A stretch of 64,000 nucleotides of DNA from Akkermansia muciniphila (GTDB lineage Bacteria > Verrucomicrobiota > Verrucomicrobiia > Verrucomicrobiales > Verrucomicrobiaceae): the NCBI GenBank assembly GCA_945882215.1, contig CAMCWM010000004.1, forward strand, positions 20,259 to 84,258, in the 5' to 3' direction. The translations under genes were made by a program, and so were the position numbers. Below, one piece after another: positions 50,797 through 59,334 of this stretch (positions within the stretch are counted from its first letter, which is position 1; every line of letters begins with the position of its first letter). The notes under the pieces were generated by a model. It saw only the letters and a list, made by a program, of their open reading frames with translations, did not search any database and was not told the DNA's origin.

Positions 50797-51264
50797 ATGA
50801 AAACACGTTTCTGTGTGCTTGGCTTCGGCCTCCTTGTGCTTGCTTCCTGTGAAACACCCACTGCGCAGGACGGATCGAGCTACTACTACCCTTCATCCAA
50901 TCGGACCCCTCCGCCGACCCGCACGACCACAGCCAGCAGCAGCGCACCGGTGCCCCGAGGCGGCTACGCGCCCGGTTCTGGCCCGACGGCGATGCCGCAG
51001 GGCAACCAGTTCATGTATCAGCAGAATGAATCCGGCCCCTTTGGCACACGCAGCACCAGCACCGTGATTCAATCCTCTGGAGGGGTGCAGAGCTATCAAT
51101 CCATCGGCGGCATGCCTGTGTATCCCGGCGCGGGGGTTCCCGGCTACATGCCCAATCAGCCGTATTACGGCGCTCCCGTGTCACAGCAGCCGGTGTACGT
51201 GCCCGGCGTCGGCGGCAATCCGGGCTACTACATCAATCCGATCACCGGGGCGAGGGTGCCGTGA
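50797..51264 (+). CDS. Lipoprotein of unknown function
   Basis: 155 residues. A lipoprotein signal with lipobox LASC (Cys at 18) is followed by a Tyr/Ser/Pro/Gly-rich low-complexity body (SSYYYPSSN, YPGAGVPGYMPNQPYYGAPV) and no globular core. Such proteins are usually surface or periplasmic and fast-evolving. It diverges from upp across 79 bp. Confidence 0.8.
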   Translation: MKTRFCVLGFGLLVLASCETPTAQDGSSYYYPSSNRTPPPTRTTTASSSAPVPRGGYAPGSGPTAMPQGNQFMYQQNESGPFGTRSTSTVIQSSGGVQSYQSIGGMPVYPGAGVPGYMPNQPYYGAPVSQQPVYVPGVGGNPGYYINPITGARVP

Positions 51265-51274
51265 GGGAGATCAG

Positions 51275-51352
51275 GTTAAGAGTTATGGGTTAAGAGTTAT
51301 GGGAGGCGTGTGTGAAGCACACATCACGCATAACCTCTAACACGTAACCTCT
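51275..51352. repeat. Direct and inverted repeats between convergent genes
   Basis: GTTAAGAGTTATGG occurs twice in tandem with a 14-bp period (51275-51303). An imperfect complementary pair of CATAACCTCTAAC-like units follows at 51329-51352, and an inner stem GTGTG-TGAAG-CACAC sits between. The whole may fold into one long hairpin serving both convergent genes as a terminator. Confidence 0.45.
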
Positions 51353-51356
51353 ACTC

Positions 51357-52013
51357 CTACCCTTCCCCTTCTCCGCGTTCCTTCGCGCGTTTCGCTTCCG
51401 CGCGATGCTTGAGCACCTCGATCACGATGGGCAGCACGGAGACGACGATGATGAGCAGGAACACCAGCTTGAGGTTGTTTTTGATCACCGGGATGCTGCC
51501 GAGGAAGTAACCGGCGATGGTGAAGCTCAGCACCCAGACCAGGCCGCCACCGAGGCTGTAGCAAAGGAAGCGGCGGTAATCCATGCGGCCAAAACCGGCG
51601 GTGAAGGGCGCGAACGTGCGCACGATGGGCACAAAGCGCGCGAGGATGATGGCCTTGCCGCCGTGCTTCACGAAGAACGCCTCGGTCTTGGCGAGGTAGT
51701 CACGCTTGAACCAGCGCTGGCCCACGATCCAACTGCCGGCCTTGCGTCCGATCCAGTAGTTCAAATTGTCGCCGATGATCGCGGCGCACATCAGCAGCGG
51801 GATGATGTACTCGATGCGCATGAAGCCCTGCGCGGAAAGCGCCCCGACGGCGAACAGCAGCGAATCACCCGGCAGGAACGGCATCACCACCAGACCGGTC
51901 TCGCAGAAGATGATCGCGAACAGCAGTCCGTAAATCAGCGTCCCGTGCTCCATGGCGAAGGTTTGCAGGTGTTTATCGACGTGCAGGACGAAATCGAGAA
52001 GCTGGGAGATCAT
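51357..52013 (-). CDS. DedA-family membrane protein
   Basis: 218 residues from the ATG at 52013; the longer frame adds a non-membrane leader. DedA/SNARE-associated signatures: 'FCETGLVVMPFLPGDSLLF' (about 36-54), 'GDNLNYWIGRKAG' (about 84), 'FFVKHGGKAIILARFVPIVR' (about 110) and 'GFGRMDYRRF' (about 138). Five to six membrane helices are expected. Members are linked to flipping of lipid carriers such as undecaprenyl phosphate and to membrane homeostasis. The C-terminus is charged (HRAEAKRAKERGEGEG). Confidence 0.92.
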   Translation of the reverse strand: MISQLLDFVLHVDKHLQTFAMEHGTLIYGLLFAIIFCETGLVVMPFLPGDSLLFAVGALSAQGFMRIEYIIPLLMCAAIIGDNLNYWIGRKAGSWIVGQRWFKRDYLAKTEAFFVKHGGKAIILARFVPIVRTFAPFTAGFGRMDYRRFLCYSLGGGLVWVLSFTIAGYFLGSIPVIKNNLKLVFLLIIVVSVLPIVIEVLKHRAEAKRAKERGEGEG

Positions 52014-52081
52014 GAAGGGCGACTGTCCGGCGTCGGGACGGTGCGGCAAACGAAAACTCATGCCGATCCTGACATCTCAAA

Positions 52082-52111
52082 CAAAATGGCCGGAGCGTGA
52101 TGCTCCGGCCA
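52082..52111 (-). terminator. Rho-independent terminator of the lipoprotein gene
   Basis: A perfect 10-bp stem TGGCCGGAGC / GCTCCGGCCA with a 5-base loop lies 34 bp past the stop at 52145 and is followed on the minus strand by TTTTGT. Confidence 0.75.
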
Positions 52112-52144
52112 CTGCGTGTTGAATCGGTGGATCGGTGATGTGGC

Positions 52145-52921
52145 TTACTTCAGCTCCATCTTCACGGTGCCCTTGCCTTCGATCTTGATGCCTTCGACGC
52201 CTTTGAACTTTTCAGCGGCCTCAGCCATCGAGAGGTTCTTCTCGGCGGATTCCATGAAGCCCATGAAGTTCTCCGGCTTGTCCATGAGCTTGTCGATCTG
52301 CATGTCGAGGACCGTCATCGTGTCACCGGTGAGGTGAGTGGCGTCGGAGCTGGCGATGCCGCCTGGTGCCTTGATCTCGGCGGTCATGCGCATGCCGGCG
52401 AACATGGGCTTCATCATGGCCATCTGCGCCATCATCTGCTCCTTCGGTACCGCTGGTTTGTCGGACTTCGGCTTGTCGGACTTTTTGTCCACTGGCAGCG
52501 TCATCGTGAGCGTGGAGCCGTCCAGCGTGAAGGTGGCGGGCTTTTCCTCTTTCCCTTCTTTCGATTTCGCGCCGAAGGGCGTGTACTTGAGATTGCGGAT
52601 GTCAGCCACCGCGTAGGTCACCTTCACGCCACCACGGCCGTCGGGCGTCTTCACGTCCTCGTGTGACTTTAGCGTCACGCCTTCGCCAAGCTGCTTCGCA
52701 CGCTCCTCGGCCTTTGCCTTGTCAGGCACGAGGTCTTTCATCGAATCGGCTCCACCGCCGCCGCCGCCCTGCGCCATCATGGCCTGGAGCTGCGCGCCGA
52801 GCATCGCGGTTTCTTCGATGGTGGCGGTGCCGTCCTTGTTGATGCTGAGGACGGATTTGACTTCAAGGCAGGACGTCAGCACGAAAGCGGCCGCCGTGAG
52901 GAGGAGTGATGAGATTTTCAT
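52145..52921 (-). CDS. Lipoprotein of unknown function
   Basis: 258 residues with a lipoprotein signal (MKISSLLLTAAAFVLTSC, Cys 18). The mature part starts 'LEVKSVLSINKDGTATIEET', a beta-strand pattern seen in many verrucomicrobial lipoproteins, and has a Gly run (QGGGGGGADS), a Lys/Ser/Asp-rich loop and a Met-rich stretch (EQMMAQMAMMKPMFAGMRM). The Met-rich part could bind copper, but that is speculation. It reads leftward with its own terminator. Confidence 0.82.
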   Translation of the reverse strand: MKISSLLLTAAAFVLTSCLEVKSVLSINKDGTATIEETAMLGAQLQAMMAQGGGGGGADSMKDLVPDKAKAEERAKQLGEGVTLKSHEDVKTPDGRGGVKVTYAVADIRNLKYTPFGAKSKEGKEEKPATFTLDGSTLTMTLPVDKKSDKPKSDKPAVPKEQMMAQMAMMKPMFAGMRMTAEIKAPGGIASSDATHLTGDTMTVLDMQIDKLMDKPENFMGFMESAEKNLSMAEAAEKFKGVEGIKIEGKGTVKMELK

Positions 52922-53052
52922 GAGGGCGGCAGACTACGCAGCTGGCGCTTTCCTCCACAAGTCGAAAAGATCGCTGTTTTAGTGACATTTACCCCGCCAG
53001 AACGGCAAGGATGCTGCTTGCCAAACCTCCCGGTTTCTGAAACAAATCGTGC

Positions 53053-53538
53053 ATGGACTCCCATGATGTGATCAGCAAGGCCGTCGAACGCACCAGCTTC
53101 AAGGAGGTGGCCGCGCAGATGGGCGTGTCCCTCTCGCTCGCCTACAAATGGTCCCAGCCCGATGAGATGCAGGGGAGCGGCACCGCGAACCCGCTCGACC
53201 GCGTGCGCCAGCTCTACGAGATCACGCAGGATCCGCAGCTCATCCAGTGGCTCTGCCACAAGGCGAACGGCGTCTTCGTGCAAAACCCCGCCGGTGGCGG
53301 CCCGCGCGGCATGGAGCTCATGCCCGCCACGCAGGAGATCGTGCAGCAGTTCGCCGATCTCCTCACCGCCATCAGCAAGGCCGCCTCGGACAACCGCATC
53401 ACGATTGAGGAGGCGGAGCACATCCGCAGCGTGTGGGATGAGCTGAAGCGCTTCACCGAAGGCTTTGTCCGCCTCTGCGAAAAAGGCGACTTCGTGCACC
53501 TCGCCGAGGAGATCAAATCGCATCGCCACGGCCAATAA
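53053..53538 (+). CDS. Phage CII-like DNA-binding regulatory protein
   Basis: 161 residues. The N-terminal helix-turn-helix reads 'SFKEVAAQMGVSLSLAYKWS' (about 15-34), followed by 'NPLDRVRQLYEITQDPQLIQ' and 'WLCHKANGVFVQNP', the pattern of the phage regulatory CII (CP76) family. The C-terminal part (about 90-155) is helical. Chromosomal members occur widely outside prophages, and no other phage genes are near. It probably represses or activates a nearby promoter; target unknown. It is followed by the cupin gene 44 bp on. Confidence 0.8.
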   Translation: MDSHDVISKAVERTSFKEVAAQMGVSLSLAYKWSQPDEMQGSGTANPLDRVRQLYEITQDPQLIQWLCHKANGVFVQNPAGGGPRGMELMPATQEIVQQFADLLTAISKAASDNRITIEEAEHIRSVWDELKRFTEGFVRLCEKGDFVHLAEEIKSHRHGQ

Positions 53539-53582
53539 CCCGCCTCAACCGCACCGGCCTTCAATCCGGCAGCACTCCGATC

Positions 53583-53948
53583 ATGTCCGCCACCGGCCCG
53601 CTTCTCATCCGTCACGAAGGCCACACGCCACGTGAACGCAGCACCTGCGGCTGGCGCGACCGCCTCATCAGCCGCGAAGACGTTGATTTGTCTCCAGCCG
53701 CCTGGGCGCATGCCGTGGACATCGAAGGCGCGAAACTCCACTACCACAAACGCTCCACCGAACTCTACTACGTCCTCGACGGTGGCGGCTCCGTCATGCT
53801 CGACGGCGTCGAACAACCCGTCAGCAAAGGCTCCCTCGTTCACATTCCGCCCGGCGTCGTCCACGGTGCCCGTGGCAAGATGCGCGTCCTCGTCGTCGGC
53901 ATCCCGAACATCGCGGAGGATGATTATTTTGAGGTGGAGCAGCAGTGA
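53583..53948 (+). CDS. Cupin-domain protein
   Basis: 121 residues forming one cupin barrel. Motif 1 is 'KLHYHKRSTELYYVLDGGG' (His pair and Glu as metal ligands, about 56-74) and motif 2 is 'GSLVHIPPGVVHGARG' (about 88-103). It binds a metal and may act as a small isomerase, epimerase or sensor. It follows the CII-like regulator on the same strand and ends at a strong hairpin. Confidence 0.85.
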   Translation: MSATGPLLIRHEGHTPRERSTCGWRDRLISREDVDLSPAAWAHAVDIEGAKLHYHKRSTELYYVLDGGGSVMLDGVEQPVSKGSLVHIPPGVVHGARGKMRVLVVGIPNIAEDDYFEVEQQ

Positions 53949-53953
53949 AACAA

Positions 53954-53986
53954 AAAACCCTGTAACTCATTGAGTTACAGGGTTTT
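53954..53986. terminator. Bidirectional terminator between cupin gene and tRNA
   Basis: A 16-base arm AAAACCCTGTAACTCA and its exact complement TGAGTTACAGGGTTTT are separated by one base. A-rich 5' and T-rich 3' ends make it work both ways, for the cupin gene (+) and the tRNA (-), whose 3' end lies 6 bp away. Confidence 0.85.
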
Positions 53987-53991
53987 GAAAT

Positions 53992-54068
<77 letters not shown>

Positions 54069-54181
54069 ATTTGATGGGCCGACAGAGTCCGCTCTCTCAA
54101 GCGATTGGCAACCTGTTTTTCCCATTACTTCACCGCTTGTGCTGCAACATCGCCTGCGGCCTCTCGTTTGCTGCTTCCCTC

Positions 54182-55018
54182 ATGAAAATTATTGCTTCCA
54201 CTCTCACCTTCGCCCTGACCGGCCTCACCGCCTTCGCTGCGGACTCCAAACCGGCTGCTCCAGCGGCTGAAAAGCCCTCGCCCATCGGCTACTCGGACAC
54301 GCCGGTCATTCCTGGCACGCAGTGGAAGGTGCATGACATCGATCGCCCACGCCCGAACGCCGTGGCTCCTGGCGAGAAGCCCGGCGCGCCGCCTTCGGAT
54401 GCGATCATCATCTTCGACGGTACCAGCACAGACACCCTCCAGGCCAAGGAGAAGGACGCGAAGGGCAAGGAAACCGGAAAAATCATCCCCTGCCCATGGC
54501 AGATCGACAGCGGTGTGATGATGATTTCCGGCGGCGACTGCTGGACGAAGCAGGAGTTCGCAAGCTGTCAGCTTCACCTCGAATGGATGAGCGAACCGAA
54601 CACCAAGGGCAATTCGCAGAAGAAGGGAAATGCCGGCGTGTTCTTCATGGACCGCTACGAAACCCAGATGCTGGATTGCGACAACAACCCCACCTACGCC
54701 GACGGCATGACCGGCGGCGTGTACGGCCAGACACCACCCCTGGTGAACGCCGTGCGTCCCGCCGGGCAGTGGCAGGTGTATGACATCGTCTTCACCGCTC
54801 CGAAGCTGGAAGGCGGCAAGGTGGTAGAACCTGCCTACATCACGACCTTCGTGAACGGCATCTGCGTGCAGAACCACACGAAGATCATGGGGCCGACGAA
54901 GCACAAGCAGATCACCGATTACACCGGCGAATTCCCGGAGAAGGCACCGATCCGCATTCAGGATCACAAGAACGAACCGCCTGTGCGCATTCGGAACATC
55001 TGGATCAGGCCGCTCTGA
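54182..55018 (+). CDS. DUF1080 (3-keto-disaccharide hydrolase family) secreted protein
   Basis: 278 residues from the ATG at 54182, which gives the signal peptide MKIIASTLTFALTGLTAFAA; the upstream frame overlaps the tRNA. The DUF1080 domain shows 'DAIIIFDGTSTDTLQAK', 'CQLHLEWMSEP', 'GNAGVFFMDRYETQMLD', 'VRPAGQWQVYDIVF' and 'PIRIQDHKNEPPVRIRNIWI'. This beta-jelly-roll family, abundant in Planctomycetes and Verrucomicrobia, includes hydrolases of 3-keto-glycosides. It is the same fold class as the LamG-like parts of the kinases. Monocistronic, with a terminator after it. Confidence 0.92.
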   Translation: MKIIASTLTFALTGLTAFAADSKPAAPAAEKPSPIGYSDTPVIPGTQWKVHDIDRPRPNAVAPGEKPGAPPSDAIIIFDGTSTDTLQAKEKDAKGKETGKIIPCPWQIDSGVMMISGGDCWTKQEFASCQLHLEWMSEPNTKGNSQKKGNAGVFFMDRYETQMLDCDNNPTYADGMTGGVYGQTPPLVNAVRPAGQWQVYDIVFTAPKLEGGKVVEPAYITTFVNGICVQNHTKIMGPTKHKQITDYTGEFPEKAPIRIQDHKNEPPVRIRNIWIRPL

Positions 55019-55048
55019 GGCCTGGAAGACGACATTTTCTAACTCGGC

Positions 55049-55085
55049 AAGGCCGGAGGTCACCCCTCCGGCCTTGTTACTTTTA
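55049..55085 (+). terminator. Rho-independent terminator after the DUF1080 gene
   Basis: An 11-bp perfect stem AAGGCCGGAGG / CCTCCGGCCTT with a 5-base loop (55049-55075), then a T-rich tail GTTACTTTTA. Confidence 0.8.
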
Positions 55086-55144
55086 CTGTCAAAGGTCGAA
55101 AGTAAGGAAAGCGTAAGAATGATACGGTAATTATGATTATTTTA

Positions 55145-55172
55145 TTGAATTTAACAAATCGGCTCCTAAAAT
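55145..55172 (+). promoter_or_regulatory. Candidate sigma70-type promoter of the EPS operon
   Basis: TTGAAT (55145-55150), a 16-bp spacer and TAAAAT (55167-55172) lie in an AT-rich block of about 120 bp (55085-55205) that stands out in GC-rich DNA, about 95 bp before the first EPS gene. Nothing else in the 247-bp gap is recognised. Confidence 0.4.
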
Positions 55173-55265
55173 GTGGCAATTCGCCATTATTTCTAAATCA
55201 CCATAGCCACAGTTGTCGCCAGCCACTCCGGCTGACGCCTTTAACCCTCCGCCGTCTCTTGGATC

Positions 55266-56333
55266 ATGCCGCTAGCCCTTCACTCGCGCACCATCAAAGC
55301 CGCCGCCCTCGTTGGCAGCGGCCTCGCGTCCTTCGCGCGGACACGTCGTTCCTCGGAAGCCACTGTTTTGGCATTCCACGGCTTATGCGAAGACGCCGGT
55401 GATCCAGAAATCCTGGACTGGTCACTGCACCTGCCGGTCTCGGTCTTTCGCAGCATCTGCGCCTTGCTGGCAGCGGATTACAAGGTGGTTTCACTGGCGG
55501 ATCTCATTGAGGCTCGGATGAAACGGGCGCGGCTGCCTGACAACGCCGTCATCATCACCTTCGACGACGGCTACGCCTCGAACTACGAACTGGCATATCC
55601 GATCCTGAAGGAGTTTGATCTCCACGCCACGATCTTCGTCGCCACGGGGTTTTTGGATGGCGAGGACATGCTGTGGTTCCAGCGGGTGGATCTGGCCTTG
55701 GGACGCACGCGGAAGCAACTGATCGACTGGAAGATCAATAACAAGAAGCTCCGTCTCTATCTTGGCACACGTGAGCTGCGCCAGCAGTCCCTCGTGCGCC
55801 TGATGCCCGAACTGAAGGAACTCCCTGACACGGACCTGCTCCGTGAGGTGGACCGCCTGGAGGAGGAGCTTGAAGTCTCCTCTCCCACCCCGGCAGACCT
55901 CCCCACTCCCATGCGCCCGATGACTTGGGAAATGGCCTGTGACATGTCCCTCAGCGGCCATGTGGACATCGGCGGGCACACGCACACGCATCCGATTCTC
56001 GCACGCTGCGACTCCATGGCCATGCGTGCTGAAATTTGCGCCTGTCGTGACCGCATCCGGGCGGAGATCGGCGATCTGCCCGCCACTTTTGCCTACCCGA
56101 ACGGCAGTGCTGACGACTTCACCCGAGAAACCATGCTGCTGGTGCGTGAGGCTGGCTTCAAGGCCGCCTGCACCACCATTTCCGGCCGTGTGAACAACGA
56201 TGTCTCTCTTTTCCAGCTCCCACGCTACGGATCACCGGAATCCGTGTGGGAAGCGGAGGCCACCGTGTCCGGGGCTTTTGAAACGCTCAAAGACTGGAGG
56301 CGGAGCTGCCTCAAGGCGATGTCGATGATATGA
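55266..56333 (+). CDS. Polysaccharide deacetylase (NodB-fold)
   Basis: 355 residues. NodB motif 1 is 'AVIITFDDGYASNYELAYP' (about 94-112, FDDG Asp pair), motif 2 is 'VDIGGHTHTHPILA' (about 236-249, metal His), and a later motif is 'FAYPNGSADDF' (about 275). It is longer than simple NodB proteins because of an insert (about 130-220), as in EPS-locus deacetylases. It removes acetyl groups from exopolysaccharide or its precursor. It is the first gene of the EPS operon and overlaps the next by 4 bp (ATGA). Confidence 0.92.
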   Translation: MPLALHSRTIKAAALVGSGLASFARTRRSSEATVLAFHGLCEDAGDPEILDWSLHLPVSVFRSICALLAADYKVVSLADLIEARMKRARLPDNAVIITFDDGYASNYELAYPILKEFDLHATIFVATGFLDGEDMLWFQRVDLALGRTRKQLIDWKINNKKLRLYLGTRELRQQSLVRLMPELKELPDTDLLREVDRLEEELEVSSPTPADLPTPMRPMTWEMACDMSLSGHVDIGGHTHTHPILARCDSMAMRAEICACRDRIRAEIGDLPATFAYPNGSADDFTRETMLLVREAGFKAACTTISGRVNNDVSLFQLPRYGSPESVWEAEATVSGAFETLKDWRRSCLKAMSMI

Positions 56334-57586
56334 AGACGATCACGCTCAGCACGAGTGACACGCTGCTGCTGCCGGGCCGGCAGCGAGCACGTGTTTTTGT
56401 GCCCGCGAGATCACTGCCTGCTCCTGCGCGTGACAAACGCCCGGTGGTGCTGCACTTCGCCTACACCATCGGCGGCGGTGGCGCGGAGGCGATGCTCATG
56501 AACCTCGCAGAATCGCTCGACCCGGCGCAGTTCCGCAGCGTTGTCGTCGCAATCAATGCCAAGCCCTGGCCACATCATCTCAAGCGGCTGCATGAGGCCG
56601 GTGTCGATGTCCATGACCTCGAAGGCAGCGCGTATTTGCACCGCGAAACGCTGGCCAGACTGCGTGCCGTCCTGCGTGCGGAGCGGCCGGACATCGTGCA
56701 GACGTGGATGCATCACGCTGATCTCGTCGGCGGCTGGGCAGCGCGGTTTGCAGGTGTCAAAAACATCGTCTGGAGCATTCATTGTCGCGAAATCCATCGC
56801 AATCCCGGTGACGGCAGGAGCAAGACCGCGCTCTTCCGTCGTGCGCTCTCGCTCAGCTCGCGCTTCATCCCGGCGCGCATCATCTCCTGCTCTGCCACGG
56901 CCATCGAAGATCACGCCGCCATCGGCTATCCACGCTCCAAGATGCGCTGGATCCCCAACGGAATCGACGCCGATCGCTTCGTGCCCGACACCGATGCCGC
57001 GCTCGACACCCGTGCTGAACTGAGGCTGTCTCCCGCCGTCCCTGTCATCGGCTACGTCGGCCGTTTTCATGAGATGAAGGATCTGCCGACCTTCCTGCGC
57101 GCGGCGGCGATTTTGCAAAAGCGCGTTCCAGAGGCGCACTTCGTCTTCTGTGGCGGCGTGGAGGTCGAAATGAGAGCCGAAGAGCGTGAACTCCTCGCGC
57201 AACTGCCGCATCGTGATCAAGTGCGTTTTGAATCCTTCCGGCCCGATCCGTGGCGTTTGTATCCAGCGCTGAACGTGTTTTCGCTTTCCTCGCGCACCGA
57301 GGCCTGCCCGATGACCGTCATTGAGGCGATGTCCTGCGGTGTGCCTTGCGTCACCACCGATGTGGGCGATTGCGCGCGCTTGCTGGAAGGAGTCGGCCAG
57401 GTCGTGCCGATGCGCGATCCTGCGGCGCTTGCAAGTGCCTGGGAACAGACCTTGCGTCTGGGGCCCGCCGCGCGCGAAGAGATCTCCAAACGATCACGCC
57501 AGCGCGTGCTGGAACGTTTCACCATCGTGCAGGCCGCCCACCAGTATGCGGAAACCTACGCGCAACTCCTGGAGGTGCGGTCGTGA
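56330..57586 (+). CDS. GT4-type glycosyltransferase
   Basis: 418 residues. Typical GT-B fold: the N-terminal glycine loop 'LHFAYTIGGGGAEAMLMNLA' (about 41-60), 'HVDIV'-like acceptor region near 'ERPDIVQTWMHHADLVGG' (about 121), and the C-terminal donor domain with 'VIGYVGRFHEMKDLPTFLRA' (about 238) and 'SLSSRTEACPMTVIEAMSCG' (about 319), which carries the EX7E motif. It transfers a sugar from a nucleotide-sugar during EPS assembly at the cytoplasmic face. Overlaps both neighbours by 4 bp. Confidence 0.92.
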   Translation: MKTITLSTSDTLLLPGRQRARVFVPARSLPAPARDKRPVVLHFAYTIGGGGAEAMLMNLAESLDPAQFRSVVVAINAKPWPHHLKRLHEAGVDVHDLEGSAYLHRETLARLRAVLRAERPDIVQTWMHHADLVGGWAARFAGVKNIVWSIHCREIHRNPGDGRSKTALFRRALSLSSRFIPARIISCSATAIEDHAAIGYPRSKMRWIPNGIDADRFVPDTDAALDTRAELRLSPAVPVIGYVGRFHEMKDLPTFLRAAAILQKRVPEAHFVFCGGVEVEMRAEERELLAQLPHRDQVRFESFRPDPWRLYPALNVFSLSSRTEACPMTVIEAMSCGVPCVTTDVGDCARLLEGVGQVVPMRDPAALASAWEQTLRLGPAAREEISKRSRQRVLERFTIVQAAHQYAETYAQLLEVRS

Positions 57587-59334
57587 AGACAACGTTCCTG
57601 CTTCTCGCTTTGACCGCCCACGCTCTCGCCCAGCCGGTGAGGGTGTCATTCTGCGACGGCATGACACGCATCTCCCGCGAGGGCACACCGCCGACGGCGC
57701 AAACGCATACTCTGCACGCCGCGCGCGGCGAATGGGAGCCGCTGCAAATCATCGTCTCCGCCACGCCGGAGCAGCTCAAAAACATCGAGATCATCGCCAC
57801 GGGCATCGCCAAACACGATTCCGAGATGCTGCTGCCCGCGCCGAAAGTGTTGCGCGAGCACTACGTCCGCGTTTCCAAGTCCACCCCGATGGCTCCACTG
57901 CCTCCGGGCGATTATCCCGACGCGCTCGTGCCGCTCGACATGCCCGCGCATGAGATCAGCGGCTCCGCGATCGTGAACCAGCCGTTTTGGGTCGATGTTT
58001 TCGTGCCCTACACCGCCGCCTCGGGCGCCTACACGGGTGAGGTGCGTTTCAAGTTCTCCGACGGCTCCGCTGCCATCGCCGCCTACACGCTCAATGTGTG
58101 GGACTTTGATCTGCCCGTCGTACCCAAGCTGCGCACCTCCATCATGACCACCGTGCGCCGCATCGCCGAGGTGCATGGCCTGGAGTACCAAAACAACACG
58201 CCCTCGCTCACCCACGTCGGTTTGCTCAACGAATACTACGATCTCCTCGCCGAGCATCGTCTCAGCGTCGATCAAATCTACGGTAGCTATCCCGATGCCA
58301 GCACCGGCAAGCTCGACGAGGGCAAGGTCGAACGCGCATTGAGAAAGCACCTGCTGCACCGTCATTGCAGCACCATCGGCCTGCCGATCTGGCCGAAATG
58401 GCCGTTCAACGACCCGCTCGGCAAAGATCGCGAAGCCGCCATGGGTTACGTCTCGCAATGGATGAAGCTGCTGGCGAAAATCCGCTGCGAGTCACGCGGC
58501 TATGTCATCATGGGCGATCTCGATGAGCCGAACGACGCCGCAGCTTACGAGAACGTGCGCCGCTGGGGAGAGTTCTTCAACGAGGTCGAGGAGAAGCACG
58601 GCATCCGCGTGCCGCTGCTCATCACCGAGCAGCCCACGTCGGAAAAAACCGCCTGGGGCACGCTCAACCGCGCCGTGGACATCTGGGTGCCGCATTTCAG
58701 CGAAGTGTGGAAGGACATGGAGTGGGCAGGCGGCAGGCATGACATCGCCGTGCGCCGTCAGGCTGGTGATGAAGTCTGGGCCTATGCAGCGCTCGTGCAG
58801 ATGCCGGATGAATGGGAAAAGCAGCAGGGCAGACCGAAGGAACTGCACAGCAGCTTCCCGCCCGTGTGGGCGCTCGATTATCCGCCTTTGGCGCATCGCA
58901 TCATCGGCTGGCTGCTGCCGAAGCACGGCATCACCGGCTTCACATACTGGGATACGCTCTTTGCCGCTGAAGGCGTCGATGTCTGGAAGGACGCGGGCAC
59001 GTTCAAAACGCCCGATGGCGCGGTTTACAACGGCGACGGCTCCTACATTTACCCCGCCACGGAGAAACGCCACGGACGGCATGCGCCTGTGGCCTCGATG
59101 CGCTTGAAATGGCTGCGCGAAGCCGTGGAGGACTATGATTACCTCATGCTGGCACGCCAGCTTGGCCTCGAAGAAGATGCGCGTCGCCTCACATCGAGTT
59201 TTGCGCGCGGTTTTGGCGACTGGGACAACAATCCCGGCACACTCATGGACGCGCGGCATCAACTCGGCGCCATGATCGAAGCCGCGCATCATCGCAAACA
59301 GACCGCCGCAGCGCAGAAAGGAGGCGCGCCATGA
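57583..59334 (+). CDS. Secreted DUF4091 (glycoside-hydrolase-like) protein
   Basis: 583 residues starting at a GTG (57583) that overlaps the stop of the glycosyltransferase in GTGA. This start gives a signal peptide (VKTTFLLLALTAHALA); earlier in-frame ATGs lie within the glycosyltransferase. An N-terminal beta-sandwich (about 20-180) has 'GEWEPLQIIVSA', followed by a TIM-barrel-like middle (about 180-470; 'LNEYYDLLAEHRLSVDQI', 'VIMGDLDEPND') and a C-terminal DUF4091 domain ('YIYPATE', 'SMRLKWLREAVEDYDYLMLA'). DUF4091 is related to GH123-type hydrolases. In an EPS operon it might trim the polymer; the substrate is unknown. Confidence 0.88.
   Translation: MKTTFLLLALTAHALAQPVRVSFCDGMTRISREGTPPTAQTHTLHAARGEWEPLQIIVSATPEQLKNIEIIATGIAKHDSEMLLPAPKVLREHYVRVSKSTPMAPLPPGDYPDALVPLDMPAHEISGSAIVNQPFWVDVFVPYTAASGAYTGEVRFKFSDGSAAIAAYTLNVWDFDLPVVPKLRTSIMTTVRRIAEVHGLEYQNNTPSLTHVGLLNEYYDLLAEHRLSVDQIYGSYPDASTGKLDEGKVERALRKHLLHRHCSTIGLPIWPKWPFNDPLGKDREAAMGYVSQWMKLLAKIRCESRGYVIMGDLDEPNDAAAYENVRRWGEFFNEVEEKHGIRVPLLITEQPTSEKTAWGTLNRAVDIWVPHFSEVWKDMEWAGGRHDIAVRRQAGDEVWAYAALVQMPDEWEKQQGRPKELHSSFPPVWALDYPPLAHRIIGWLLPKHGITGFTYWDTLFAAEGVDVWKDAGTFKTPDGAVYNGDGSYIYPATEKRHGRHAPVASMRLKWLREAVEDYDYLMLARQLGLEEDARRLTSSFARGFGDWDNNPGTLMDARHQLGAMIEAAHHRKQTAAAQKGGAP

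Noticed and set aside
53053..53538. Prophage remnant
   Set aside because: Only the CII-like regulator has phage similarity; no integrase, capsid, lysis or att repeat was seen, and the tRNA beside it is intact without a duplicated 3' end.
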